Below, in pieces: positions 31,156 through 41,417 of a stretch of DNA of 64,000 bases. The notes below the pieces were generated by a model, which ran no database searches, had not been told where the DNA came from, and saw only the letters and a list, made by a program, of their open reading frames with translations. The stretch's first letter is position 1, and every line of letters begins with the position of its first letter. Source of the DNA: Pseudofrancisella aestuarii (lineage in GTDB: Bacteria > Pseudomonadota > Gammaproteobacteria > Francisellales > Francisellaceae); NCBI RefSeq assembly GCF_003574475.2, contig NZ_QLIS02000001.1:558001-622000 (forward strand), read 5' to 3'. Position numbers and translations under genes: made by a program.

Positions 31156-32925
31156 TTTATTTTCAATAATCTTAAGTACATGAGAAGATTTATAACTTCT
31201 ATTACTTATAGCTCTAGTCCAAACATCTTTATTAGAAATAATATCTAAATTATCTTTTGCTCTAGTAATCCCCGTATATAGTAATTCTCGTGAAAGCGCC
31301 CTATTTGATTCATTCGGTAAAATAATACAAACTCTTTCAAATTCTGAACCTTGAGTCTTATGTATTGTCATAGCATAGACAGTTTCAAACTTTGGTAAGG
31401 TATTTATAGTAAAACTAACATCCTTATTTTCAAAATAAGTCCTATCATTCCAAATCACACCCACGTCGCCATTAAATAAATTCTGAGAATAACTATTCTC
31501 AACTATCATTATTGGTTTACCATGATAAATATCTTTATTATTTTTGCCTAAGATTTTTGCTATCTTGTCGTTAAGGTTTACTGTACCTACATTTAACTCT
31601 TTATTTGCGACTAGTATTCTAAATTTCTTCAGATATTCTAAGGCTTCTTGTGGTGTCTTTTTTTTGTAAAGCTCTTTATAGTAAGCTTTCACAAAACTAT
31701 TTAGATATTCATCAAGCCTACTTAAATTATAAAAACTTATACTTTCATCTAATTCTTGAGAAGGATCTCCAACTAGAACTTTATTTGCTAAATTATTTAT
31801 AGTTTTGTTAGAACGATAGTTTTTTTCTAGCTTTGTAACATAATCAAAGTTACTCCCAGATCCAACCTCTTCATTGCATGTTTGCTGTATTAATTTTGCA
31901 ACCTTATTTGAAAATATATTGTTTGATACTCCTTCAGTTAGATTACTTAGTATACTTCCCACTTCAACTGATGGTAGCTGGTTGATATCACCTATAAGAA
32001 TAAGTTTTGTATCATCTCGTAAGACTCTTATAAGCTTTATGAAAATATTAATATCCAACATAGATGCCTCATCAATTACAACTACATTAAAAGGCGCTCT
32101 AAAATCATCACTATACTTTAGTCGTTTTGAGTTAGGCACAATTCCTAAAAATCTATGTATCGTACTTGCCTCCTCTGGGATTAAATCATATAAGTCTTCC
32201 TCTAAACTCAAATTCTCTTTTAACTTTAATTTTGTATTTAGAATAGATTCTGTAAGTCTCTGAGCTGCTTTACCTGTTGGAGCTAATAATGCTATCTTTT
32301 GATCTGAGCCATTTAACATCTGAAAAGCCAGAAGTAACTTAGTGACTGTTGTAGTTTTACCAGTTCCTGGACCGCCTGATATTATACTAAACTCACGAAC
32401 TAAGCTATTTATAACTGCTATTTCCTGCCAGTCTTGGTAATCCTTAGACTCATTTTCTATAGGAAATAGTTTATTCAAGGTTTTGGTAAACTTATCTATA
32501 TCAACATAGTCTAAATTTGCTTTTATTTTTTCTTTTAGAAAAGCTGCTATTTCATTTTCAAATTGCCTTATTCTTTTAATATATAAACAACCAAAAGCAT
32601 AGTGAATTGGACTATTTTTGAAATCTAATATTTTAAGTAGATTTTCTATTTCACTTTCACTTGGAAAGCTATATCCCTCGATTCTTTCTAAGTCATCATC
32701 TTGAATTTGTTGCCATAGGATTTTATTTGCTATGCTTTTAATATCTAAACAACTATGTCCCTCTCTATAAGATGACATCAATGCAACTAGTAAATGAAAT
32801 AACAAACTCTTACTATTTTGATAAGTTAACTTAAAAAAATTGGATGTCTCTTTTGCAAAGAAAAAATCTATTGGCTCAATATCTGCTAAATTATTTTTAC
32901 ATTCTAATAAATTTCTATACATCAT
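31135..32925 (-). CDS. recD: RecBCD nuclease/helicase subunit RecD
   Basis: 596 residues. The 5'-3' helicase of the RecBCD double-strand-break enzyme. Walker A is SGGPGTGKTTT (about 183-193), Walker B region NVVVIDEASMLD, then LILIGDINQLPSVEVG, and the C-terminal helicase motifs VYAMTIHKTQGSEF and LYTGITRAKDNL. It starts 11 bp inside recB, so it is translationally coupled. It ends overlapping pulB. Confidence 0.95.
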   Translation of the reverse strand: MMYRNLLECKNNLADIEPIDFFFAKETSNFFKLTYQNSKSLLFHLLVALMSSYREGHSCLDIKSIANKILWQQIQDDDLERIEGYSFPSESEIENLLKILDFKNSPIHYAFGCLYIKRIRQFENEIAAFLKEKIKANLDYVDIDKFTKTLNKLFPIENESKDYQDWQEIAVINSLVREFSIISGGPGTGKTTTVTKLLLAFQMLNGSDQKIALLAPTGKAAQRLTESILNTKLKLKENLSLEEDLYDLIPEEASTIHRFLGIVPNSKRLKYSDDFRAPFNVVVIDEASMLDINIFIKLIRVLRDDTKLILIGDINQLPSVEVGSILSNLTEGVSNNIFSNKVAKLIQQTCNEEVGSGSNFDYVTKLEKNYRSNKTINNLANKVLVGDPSQELDESISFYNLSRLDEYLNSFVKAYYKELYKKKTPQEALEYLKKFRILVANKELNVGTVNLNDKIAKILGKNNKDIYHGKPIMIVENSYSQNLFNGDVGVIWNDRTYFENKDVSFTINTLPKFETVYAMTIHKTQGSEFERVCIILPNESNRALSRELLYTGITRAKDNLDIISNKDVWTRAISNRSYKSSHVLKIIENKLAMNNH

Positions 32926-35900
32926 TAGCTCCTGTAAAAATACTATCCATTTTTTCTAAAGTACTTCTTTCTACCTTAGTCTTATAAACACCAAAGCCAT
33001 CCTTAAGGCCTCTAAGATAAAAATAATAAACTCCTCCAAAATGCTTATCAAAACTGTAGCTTGGTAGATTACTTGAAAGGTATCTGTGCAGTGCTACACT
33101 ATAGATAAGGTATTGCAAATCATAGAAGCTATCCTGATTTTTCTGCCTCATTTTTTCTTGGGAATAATCCTCTAAAGAATCTCCCAAATAATTAGACTTA
33201 TAATCTGCAATATAATATTTACCGTTATGTTCAAATATTAAATCTATAAAACCATGCAGCATGCCAAAAACTTTCTGATTACTAAGTTCATCATAGCCTA
33301 TTGCTTTCCTTCTATACTCTCCTAAAGCTTTTATAATATTGGTTTTATAAAGCTTCTTATTTGTAACTGGAAAGTAGAATTCTGCTTCTTTCAATGTTTT
33401 AGAATCAGGGATATCTTTTAAGCAAAAGCTAGACATCTGTAAAGCACTCTTATTATCATCAAAAAGTTCGCCTTGAAAATTACTTTCTTTTTGAACTAAG
33501 GAAGATTGTTGCTCTATTTCACTAATTGGTGCAGTTAGACACTCTTCCAACCAGTTTTTTAGATTATTAAAATCTTCTGCAGCAACCACCTTATATCTAT
33601 CCATTTGCTCTTGTAAAAGAACATTATCTATTTGATTAGTACTAAAATCTGTATGTTCTAAAACATTATGCAAAATATTACCAATGTCTGCTCCTTTTGT
33701 AGCTGTAAATCTAAATTCTAGCTTTTGCTGTACCTCTTGAGCTTTATCATCCTCTGACTCATCATTTTCTTTTTCTAATATTATATTTTGAGGCTTTGAC
33801 TTAGATATTTTAGAAAAAGATAACATTTCCCAATTATCATTTTCTAGCTTGTGTATTTGACTAGCTTTTAACTCTTGATTTGCGACATTATCACTAGCAT
33901 GTTGTATTTCTATGCTTTGAAAATTATTTATCTCTAAAAGCAAACTTTGGTTAGCTGGATTATTTGTGATTTTTTGAACCTTCTCTAGCCACTCTTCATC
34001 TTTTTTATAATTCAAGAATTGTGCTAATGGTGACTTTTCACCTTTATTATATTTCGCCATTCCAATATAACATCTATGCTCTGCACGAGTAACCGCTACA
34101 TAGAGAAGACGCATTAACTCTTCTATTGTCTCTTTATCAACAGCTTGCTTTACATTATCATCTTTACCTATCTTATAAACAGTCTGTTCTAACTGACTGT
34201 CATAATATTTATTAAAACTTTTAGCATCAAACTTCTTTGTACTTACATAGCTTGCAAATGGTATAAATACAATAGGATACTCAAGCCCTTTTGATCCATG
34301 AATTGTGATTATTTTTATCAGATTATCATCACTTTCTAGCCTTAACTCTCCTTCTGAATTAATATCGCTTTTTATCTGCTGGCGATACCATTTTATAAGT
34401 TGATTGGGATGTTTATATTTATTTTCTGCTACTTTTATAAGCTCTGCTAAATGTAAAACATTTGTAATTACTCTTTCTTTATTTTCTGTTCGCTGAATAA
34501 AACTCTCATGCAAAATCTGCATAATAAAAGACATAAAACCATATTTATGCCACTTATCTCTTAGACCTTTTGCATAGTCAATTTGCCTACCCCACTCCTC
34601 TATCTTTTCTTCATCAAGATAAGCTAAAAACTTTTCAGCATTTCCGCCTAACAGGCTTGTTGATAGAGCTTTCTTTAACAAACTCTTATTCTCAAGCTCA
34701 TTTATCCCTTCCATTAAAAATAGTATTTCTTGAGCTTCTTGGCTTTTATAAACATTATCTCTTTGGCTTAAGTATACTGAGCTTAGATTTTTTTGTTGTA
34801 GTGCCTGTTGTATAACCTTTGCTTGTTTACCATTCTCAACAAGTATTGCAATATCACTCTCTATTACTTTTTTAGAATTTAGTAGTCTAACAATTTCATT
34901 AGCAGTCCAAGCAGATAGTTTAGTATCAATATCATTTTTATTATCATCTTCTGTCACATCATAATAAAAATAATTTATTGGCTTAAAATTATCATCAAAA
35001 ACTTTACTTTTACTATCTGCATTTGGCGATGCCTTAACAGTTTGATAATCAATACCCTCACTAAAAATATCCTTACCAACAGCACTATCAATCTCATAAT
35101 CTTCTTTGTAAAAAAGCCTATTATAAGCTTTTATCATTTGGCTAGTTGAGCGCCAGTTAGTATCCATACTCCAGTGATTTTCTGCTGGACAACTAGCCTT
35201 GGCTTTTAGGTATGTAAATATATCACCACCTCTGAAGCCATAGATAGCTTGCTTAGGATCACCTATCATTAGCAACATTAGCTCTTCTTTAGATGTTGGA
35301 TAAATTGTATCTAGTATTTGATATTGCTCAGCATCCGTATCCTGAAACTCATCTATAAGAGCCACAGGATATTGAGTTTGCAGGGTTTTCACTAAGTCAG
35401 ATGAAGTCTGTACACTTTGACAAAGTTTTGTAATCAAATCATTAAAATCTAAAACTCCTTTCTGCTCTTTTGCTTTGATAAAGTTTTTACGAATTTGTAA
35501 ACAAGCTTTTTCGATAAACTCATAACTTTTAAATTTATTTTTTAATATCTCAATCTGCTCATCTTTGTCTATAAGATCTTTATAAAAAGCATCAGTAGAA
35601 TTTGGATAATTATTATTCTTTCTTCCAACAAATAGCTTATGCCATTCTTCAAAAATAAGATTAAGCTGTTCATCATCTTTAATTCTAGTTCTACCTGCAA
35701 AGCTCTTAGCTTCAGTCGAGATAGTGGTTATATCTCTTTCATTCAACCAAGCTTTTAAATGATTAAACTCTTCTTTTCTTTTTAAGATTTCTGTTTCTCT
35801 AGTTTTACCCTTCTTACTACCGGTATTTAATATAATTAAGTTTTCAATATCTTCTGAATATTTTTCTATTTTGTTTAAAACAGTTTGCTTCTGTTTATAA

Positions 35901-36496
35901 AAATCATTTTCATTTACAAAATCAATCTTGTAATTAGACTTAACAATATTCCCTAAACCATTCCTATCTAAAAACCTCTCTGGCGTGTGTAGTTTATTTA
36001 ATTTCAGATACTCATAATTTTCTTGATTATTATTTATATTATTCCTAAAAAAATCCTCTACCACTTTTTGCAAAATATCAGATGTATCAACTTCCATTGA
36101 AACATCCATTTCTATACCACTAGTAAAAGCTTGCTCACTCAAAACCTTCTTACAGAAACCATGAATAGTAAAAATAGCAGCCTCATCAATCTCTAACAAA
36201 GCTCTTTTAAGATGTTTATAATTTTCTTCTGATAAAACTTCTTTGCCCGATTTGTGATTCTTGATTACATCTCTTAACTTGGACTCAACCCTACCAATAA
36301 TCTCTTGTGTTGCATCTTTAGTAAATGTCATTACCAGTATCTGGCTCGGTAATAATCTTTCATTTAAGCTATTTCTTTTTTCTAATAAAAGTCTGACATA
36401 TAATTCTGTAATATTATAAGTCTTACCAGTACCAGCACTTGCTTCAATTATGTGTCGACCTGCTAATGGTATTTCTTTTATATCAAGATTTTTCAT
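32915..36496 (-). CDS. recB: RecBCD nuclease/helicase subunit RecB
   Basis: 1193 residues. A UvrD-like 3'-5' helicase with Walker A ASAGTGKT (19-26), VALIDEFQDTDAEQYQIL, MIGDPKQAIYGFRGGDIF, ITIHGSKGLEYPIVF and LLYVAVTRAEHR. Its C-terminal nuclease domain has GFIDLIFEHNGKYYIADYKSN (near 1090-1112), carrying the D, D and K of the PD-(D/E)xK site. It is separated from recC by two unrelated membrane-protein genes, one of them on the other strand, so recC must be expressed from its own transcript. Confidence 0.96.
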   Translation of the reverse strand: MKNLDIKEIPLAGRHIIEASAGTGKTYNITELYVRLLLEKRNSLNERLLPSQILVMTFTKDATQEIIGRVESKLRDVIKNHKSGKEVLSEENYKHLKRALLEIDEAAIFTIHGFCKKVLSEQAFTSGIEMDVSMEVDTSDILQKVVEDFFRNNINNNQENYEYLKLNKLHTPERFLDRNGLGNIVKSNYKIDFVNENDFYKQKQTVLNKIEKYSEDIENLIILNTGSKKGKTRETEILKRKEEFNHLKAWLNERDITTISTEAKSFAGRTRIKDDEQLNLIFEEWHKLFVGRKNNNYPNSTDAFYKDLIDKDEQIEILKNKFKSYEFIEKACLQIRKNFIKAKEQKGVLDFNDLITKLCQSVQTSSDLVKTLQTQYPVALIDEFQDTDAEQYQILDTIYPTSKEELMLLMIGDPKQAIYGFRGGDIFTYLKAKASCPAENHWSMDTNWRSTSQMIKAYNRLFYKEDYEIDSAVGKDIFSEGIDYQTVKASPNADSKSKVFDDNFKPINYFYYDVTEDDNKNDIDTKLSAWTANEIVRLLNSKKVIESDIAILVENGKQAKVIQQALQQKNLSSVYLSQRDNVYKSQEAQEILFLMEGINELENKSLLKKALSTSLLGGNAEKFLAYLDEEKIEEWGRQIDYAKGLRDKWHKYGFMSFIMQILHESFIQRTENKERVITNVLHLAELIKVAENKYKHPNQLIKWYRQQIKSDINSEGELRLESDDNLIKIITIHGSKGLEYPIVFIPFASYVSTKKFDAKSFNKYYDSQLEQTVYKIGKDDNVKQAVDKETIEELMRLLYVAVTRAEHRCYIGMAKYNKGEKSPLAQFLNYKKDEEWLEKVQKITNNPANQSLLLEINNFQSIEIQHASDNVANQELKASQIHKLENDNWEMLSFSKISKSKPQNIILEKENDESEDDKAQEVQQKLEFRFTATKGADIGNILHNVLEHTDFSTNQIDNVLLQEQMDRYKVVAAEDFNNLKNWLEECLTAPISEIEQQSSLVQKESNFQGELFDDNKSALQMSSFCLKDIPDSKTLKEAEFYFPVTNKKLYKTNIIKALGEYRRKAIGYDELSNQKVFGMLHGFIDLIFEHNGKYYIADYKSNYLGDSLEDYSQEKMRQKNQDSFYDLQYLIYSVALHRYLSSNLPSYSFDKHFGGVYYFYLRGLKDGFGVYKTKVERSTLEKMDSIFTGANDV

Positions 36497-36693
36497 TTAG
36501 GTTTTATCTACCTAGAATATTTATAACTCTAATTATAAACATTTCTTTTATAAATTATTATTCACATGCATAAAATCTCCCTTAATTAAATTCTACTTAT
36601 GCTCATTTAAAAATCTGATATCTGGATAGGCCATCAAGTAACTTTCAATATTAAAATGTTATAATTATAAAAATTTTGAAACTTAAAAATAAA

Positions 36694-37569
36694 ATGGCAA
36701 CGGGGATAGTAGCATTACTAGATGATATAGCTTTATTAGCTGATGATACAGCTACAGCAACAAGACATGTTGCAACAGCAACGGCACCCATTCTGGGTGA
36801 TGACGTAGCAGTAAATGCTGGAGCTGCAACAGGATTCTCAGCAAAGAGAGAGCTGATTGTCATTTGGGCAATAACCAAAGGAGCTTTAAGAAATAAACTG
36901 ATTATACTACCCTTTGCTTTTATTCTAAGCTTTTACATTCCAATAGTTATCACCTTAACCCTTATAGCTGGTGGTATATTCCTACTTTATGAAGGCGGTG
37001 AAAAGGTTGAAGAATATTTACATATAAAACTTGGTTACAGTGAACATCATAAAGAAAATCTAAAAGCCTCTACTCCAGAAAATGTAATAGATGTCGAAAG
37101 AAAAAAAATAAAAAGTGCTATATTAACTGACTTCATCCTTTCTATTGAGATTGTTGTTATTTCTATGAACGCTGTACAAAACAAAGAACTAGTAGTACAG
37201 ATTGCTTCTGTAACAATTATATCTTTTGCAGCAGTGTTTTTTGTTTATGGCTTAGTTGCTCTTATTGTTAGAATGGATGATTTAGGTCTAGCTATACAAA
37301 AGAAAGGCTATACTAAAATAGGCGAAGTATTCATTATATCTATGCCAAAGGTCATCAAGGGTTTATCTATACTTGGTACAATAGCAATGTTTTTAGTTGG
37401 TGGTGGAATCTTAACTCACAATATTCCCATAATCCATGAGTATAGCCATATCACTAATATAAACATTATCAATGATGCTATTGTTGGATTGGTTGGTTCT
37501 GCAATAGTCGTTAGTTTTGTTGAAATTTATCTGAAAATATTTAATTTTTTAACAAAACATAAGGGATAG
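36694..37569 (+). CDS. DUF808 (YedI-like) inner-membrane protein
   Basis: About 291 residues from the ATG at 36694; an upstream in-frame TTG at 36676 is less likely. The N-terminus (LLDDIALLADD, then APILGDDVAVNAG, then RELIVIWAITKGAL) matches the DUF808/YedI family. It has about six hydrophobic segments with a charged cytosolic stretch in the middle (KKIK). Function of the family is unknown. It lies alone on the plus strand between recB and the FUSC-like gene. No strong ribosome-binding site is seen at either start. Confidence 0.82.
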   Translation: MATGIVALLDDIALLADDTATATRHVATATAPILGDDVAVNAGAATGFSAKRELIVIWAITKGALRNKLIILPFAFILSFYIPIVITLTLIAGGIFLLYEGGEKVEEYLHIKLGYSEHHKENLKASTPENVIDVERKKIKSAILTDFILSIEIVVISMNAVQNKELVVQIASVTIISFAAVFFVYGLVALIVRMDDLGLAIQKKGYTKIGEVFIISMPKVIKGLSILGTIAMFLVGGGILTHNIPIIHEYSHITNINIINDAIVGLVGSAIVVSFVEIYLKIFNFLTKHKG

Positions 37570-37655
37570 CTTTATCTACTACAAAATTTCATGTACTACT
37601 CTTATTTAAATATGAATCTCATCATTCATTTAAAATATCTTTTCTGCTTAATTCA

Positions 37656-38177
37656 CTAATCATCAGTTCTCACCTTAAATATTCTACTAATGAATATAAA
37701 GAACAATGCTATTGCCGTCCCACTAAAAGTCTCAATCAAGCGTAAACCTGTATTTAAAAAAGGTGAATAATTTGGTTGATACAATCCTAAAGCAACTATC
37801 ACGCCAGCATTTGCACTACTCATCTTTATAGCATTCTCAAGACCTAAACTAGCTGTGATAAATACACTTATTGCTACTGCCAGAATCATAACATAATAGT
37901 AATACCCCAAAACTGATGTAAAAATAAATGCTGTCACACCACCTATAATCGAACCTATAAATATTTGATATGCTGCTGAATATGAATCTTTAATACTTGA
38001 TTGTAATATTGTTGAAACCGTAATCAAACACCAAAATCCACCTATGATAGATTGCCCCTTATGTATCCATCCTGATACATAAAATCCAAGTAAAAAGCAT
38101 AAACAAGCAGCTATAGCTATTTCAAAGCTTATATAAATATTTTTGTATAGTCGTACTGTACTATTTCTCATAGGCAT
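37656..38177 (-). CDS. FUSC/aromatic-acid-exporter-like membrane protein
   Basis: 173 residues with about five to six membrane helices. The pattern of GGFWCLITVSTILQSS, then GSIIGGVTAFIF, then RLIETFSGTAIALFF resembles one membrane half of the FUSC/aromatic-acid exporter family. Full-length members are usually longer, with two halves and a cytosolic domain, so this is a minimal form. It overlaps the 3' end of recC by 17 bp and is probably cotranslated with it. Substrate unknown. Confidence 0.7.
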   Translation of the reverse strand: MPMRNSTVRLYKNIYISFEIAIAACLCFLLGFYVSGWIHKGQSIIGGFWCLITVSTILQSSIKDSYSAAYQIFIGSIIGGVTAFIFTSVLGYYYYVMILAVAISVFITASLGLENAIKMSSANAGVIVALGLYQPNYSPFLNTGLRLIETFSGTAIALFFIFISRIFKVRTDD

Positions 38178-41100
38178 TTAGAACCTCAAAAAAACCTTTA
38201 TAAATTTCTTCACCATCAAAATCATTCATGCTAGGAAACTCACTATAAAGAAGCTTAAAATATTTATCTTGATCTAGAGCTTTATAGTTATTCTCATCTG
38301 AAATAGCATTATCCCAAGCAACCTGTTTTTGTTTATCAGATTTTTTATATTTATTACCTCTATTCTCACCATCAGCAAGTAAAGCTTCTGCTAAACTCAA
38401 ATGAGCCAACATCGGTCGACTAGCTACTTCTTCAGCATATTTTAGATAATACTCTAATTTCTCTTTTGCATGTTTATTACTAACCCCTAGAAGAAATTCC
38501 TTTTGCTCATATATATCTTTCTTCTTTTCTAAGTAATAATAAACTGTTGAAACATCTCTCTTCTCAGTAGATGCAACTAATAATGCTGTTAAATAAGCCT
38601 CAAACCTATGTTTTACACCAAAATTATTAGAAGTTGTAATGAACATTATCTGATTCTCTTTAACATAACAATTTGTGCTTAGTTCACAACCTTCTAGTTT
38701 TGCTTCAAAGTACCTTTTTTCATAATCTGAGATATTAGCTGACTCAACAAGTATTTGCATATTCTGGACTTGTGTATTTAGCTCATCATCCGTCAATACA
38801 GACTCTGGTAACTTCCCGCTTAACTTCAGTTTTTGGATAATACTAGTATCTTGACCTTGGCTAATACTCTCGAAGAGTTGCTGTTTTAAACTATGCTCTT
38901 CTAAACCATCAATATCAAATGGCTCACTATCTTCTAATTCTTCAAAGTTATTCTCTAACCTTAGACCTAGCCCATAATTAGCGTAAGCTTTCAAAGGATT
39001 ATCAAAAATATTCACCAATTTACTAATTGTTAAATGCTCTGGTAAATTCACATTAACTTTACCAGCATCTTCATAAAATGCTTGTGGCTGTTTTTCTATC
39101 AACCTAAGCCAAGCTTCATCATAACTTCTATACTTGTCTGAGTAACATTCTCGACTAAAAGCATGTAGTGGATATTCTTTTATATCATTTCTATCCCAAC
39201 CATAGTTTTCATCTAAATAGCTAATAAACTCTTTAAGAATCAAGCTCGCTTCTTGATCGACATTTGTTTTCACACTCTTGCCAATATAACTTAGATACAA
39301 ATTTTGCCTTGCTGACAATATCGACTCCAAAAATAAATATCTATCATCATCTCTCTTAGTTCTATCACCTACTCTTCTACCTAGCTTAGCCATAAGATCA
39401 AAACTAATAGCTGTATCTCTTCTTGGAAAACTGCCATTGTTTAAACCAAGCATCGCTACTACTTTAAAAGGCACATTACGCATAGGTGTCATAGAGCAAA
39501 AAGTCACCTTGCCATTTAAAAAGTGGTTATTAATTATTGGTTCAGATAACTGTGATATTAGGCAGTATCTAATTGTATATAAATCAATCTTCTCATCACT
39601 TATTATAGCTTTAGCAGTCTCTACAGTTTTAGCGATCAGATCTTTTATTTTTTTAGCAATATACTCTTCATCATTAGTAATCTCAAAAACACTAGTGAAC
39701 ATCTCTAATAAATAACTATGCCATTCATCAAAAGTTCGTGGCTCTTGCAACTGTTCAGAATATTCAGCTAATAGCTCTAAAAGCTCGTACAAACCACCAA
39801 GCTTGCTAATTTCACCCCCTTCTATTATTGGTACTGTTAGTAAACTATCATTTATAATTTCACCACTATCTGAAAAGCTAAAACCTAGTATCAATCTTCT
39901 CAACCCCCATGACCAAGAAAATGTTTTTCCATCATTACTATGATGTATACAAGCCTCTTTTAACCAGTAGCGGATAGTTTCTAAATCTTCATTAGATATC
40001 TTAAATTTTTGCTGAATTGCTGGTACTTCTAAATAGTCTAAAATCTTATTTACTTCAAAATTACTTTCTGGAAGCTGGAGTAAATCTATAAAGCTAGCTG
40101 CTAAGGCTTCTGAATCTAAAAGTGTTCTATCAGCAATTGAGCAAGGTAATTTCTTATCATCACCATATCTAGAAAAAACACTATCTATATATGGAGCATA
40201 ATCCTCAATATTTGGACACATTACCAATATATCTCTAGGCTTTATAGACTTATCGGCTTTTATAATATCTAAAAGTCTATCATGCAAAACTTGTACTTCC
40301 CTAAGTGGACTATGGCAAGAATTTACTGAAATAGTATTATCTTTACCTTCTGAATAGTTTTCACAATTAAGCTCTAGTAAATTTCTCTGAACACTTACCA
40401 ATTGACTTTGACCATGATGCTCTAGCTTTGCAAAATCCAACTGTGAATTATCAAATACACTAAATTCTTGCTTCTTTTCATTATTTAAAAGCTCATTGAA
40501 AAACTCTTTACCCTGCTGACCTAAGTTTGCTAAAAGTGGTTGAAGTTCGTAATCATCCTGATTTAACCATGTAGATATTTTTGTCTTTTTCAAATCATAC
40601 CAGTACTCACTACATGGATTTATATACAAAATATGTATATCTATAAAATTAGCTAGCTGATATAAAAAGCTTAAGTTTTTTGGTGAGATTGTATTTACCC
40701 CAAAAAGATAAATATTTGAAGGTATATCATGCTTTTTTAGAGCCTTAGCGCTAAGTTTTTCAATAGCTTCTTTCTGCACATTAGATGGAGTATCTGGAAT
40801 CTCTTTGACTAGGCTTTGCCATAGTTGCATCTGCCAATCTTCATCATCTTGTAAATCAGAAGTTATGGTCTGTCCTTTCTGCCATAATTCTAGCCAATCT
40901 GTACGATAAGAAATATATTTTGAGAAAACTTCAGCAATTTTAGCTGATAATTGATATTTTTTTAGATTACTTCCTAAACAATATTTTTCTAGCTTTTCAG
41001 AATCAATCTCATCTATAAGCTTATATATTCTCCAAGTCAAAATATCTTTACTATAAGATTTTTTATGCTCTTGTTTGCCTGTTAACTTATAGCAAATATC

Positions 41101-41310
41101 TAATATATATCCATTGACCATATCATAATTTAAGTTCATAGCTATACTTCGGCATTCTGCTAACTGCATACTTAACCAATGCTGCATACCTCGACTACCA
41201 ACTATTAATTGTGTCTGGGCAAAAATATCTTTCTTTTCATAATCAAAAAGTTTTGATAAAACCTGAACTAGATACTCTAACTTATTTGATGGATAGGTAT
41301 ATAACGCCAT
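38161..41310 (-). CDS. recC: RecBCD subunit RecC
   Basis: 1049 residues. An inactivated helicase/nuclease-like protein that recognises Chi in RecBCD. The start MALYTYPSNKLEYLVQVLSK, then QTQLIVGSRGMQHWLSMQLAE, then DILVMCPNIEDYAPYIDSVF, and VTFCSMTPMRNVPFKVVAMLGLN with FPRRDTAISFDLM are RecC hallmarks. It begins the leftward recC-FUSC pair. Its distance from recB is about 1.7 kb. Confidence 0.95.
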   Translation of the reverse strand: MALYTYPSNKLEYLVQVLSKLFDYEKKDIFAQTQLIVGSRGMQHWLSMQLAECRSIAMNLNYDMVNGYILDICYKLTGKQEHKKSYSKDILTWRIYKLIDEIDSEKLEKYCLGSNLKKYQLSAKIAEVFSKYISYRTDWLELWQKGQTITSDLQDDEDWQMQLWQSLVKEIPDTPSNVQKEAIEKLSAKALKKHDIPSNIYLFGVNTISPKNLSFLYQLANFIDIHILYINPCSEYWYDLKKTKISTWLNQDDYELQPLLANLGQQGKEFFNELLNNEKKQEFSVFDNSQLDFAKLEHHGQSQLVSVQRNLLELNCENYSEGKDNTISVNSCHSPLREVQVLHDRLLDIIKADKSIKPRDILVMCPNIEDYAPYIDSVFSRYGDDKKLPCSIADRTLLDSEALAASFIDLLQLPESNFEVNKILDYLEVPAIQQKFKISNEDLETIRYWLKEACIHHSNDGKTFSWSWGLRRLILGFSFSDSGEIINDSLLTVPIIEGGEISKLGGLYELLELLAEYSEQLQEPRTFDEWHSYLLEMFTSVFEITNDEEYIAKKIKDLIAKTVETAKAIISDEKIDLYTIRYCLISQLSEPIINNHFLNGKVTFCSMTPMRNVPFKVVAMLGLNNGSFPRRDTAISFDLMAKLGRRVGDRTKRDDDRYLFLESILSARQNLYLSYIGKSVKTNVDQEASLILKEFISYLDENYGWDRNDIKEYPLHAFSRECYSDKYRSYDEAWLRLIEKQPQAFYEDAGKVNVNLPEHLTISKLVNIFDNPLKAYANYGLGLRLENNFEELEDSEPFDIDGLEEHSLKQQLFESISQGQDTSIIQKLKLSGKLPESVLTDDELNTQVQNMQILVESANISDYEKRYFEAKLEGCELSTNCYVKENQIMFITTSNNFGVKHRFEAYLTALLVASTEKRDVSTVYYYLEKKKDIYEQKEFLLGVSNKHAKEKLEYYLKYAEEVASRPMLAHLSLAEALLADGENRGNKYKKSDKQKQVAWDNAISDENNYKALDQDKYFKLLYSEFPSMNDFDGEEIYKGFFEVLNAYEK

Positions 41311-41417
41311 ATTTGAAACTTAAAATATCATCTAACTTACTATTTTAGCAAATTACACTTTTAGATTACTATCTATATCAAAACAGAAGTTGACAAATAT
41401 ATTTTAGAAAAGATGAA

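Noticed and set aside
36676-36693. TTG start for the DUF808 protein
   Set aside because: The ATG at 36694 matches the family N-terminus; the six extra codons add nothing recognisable.
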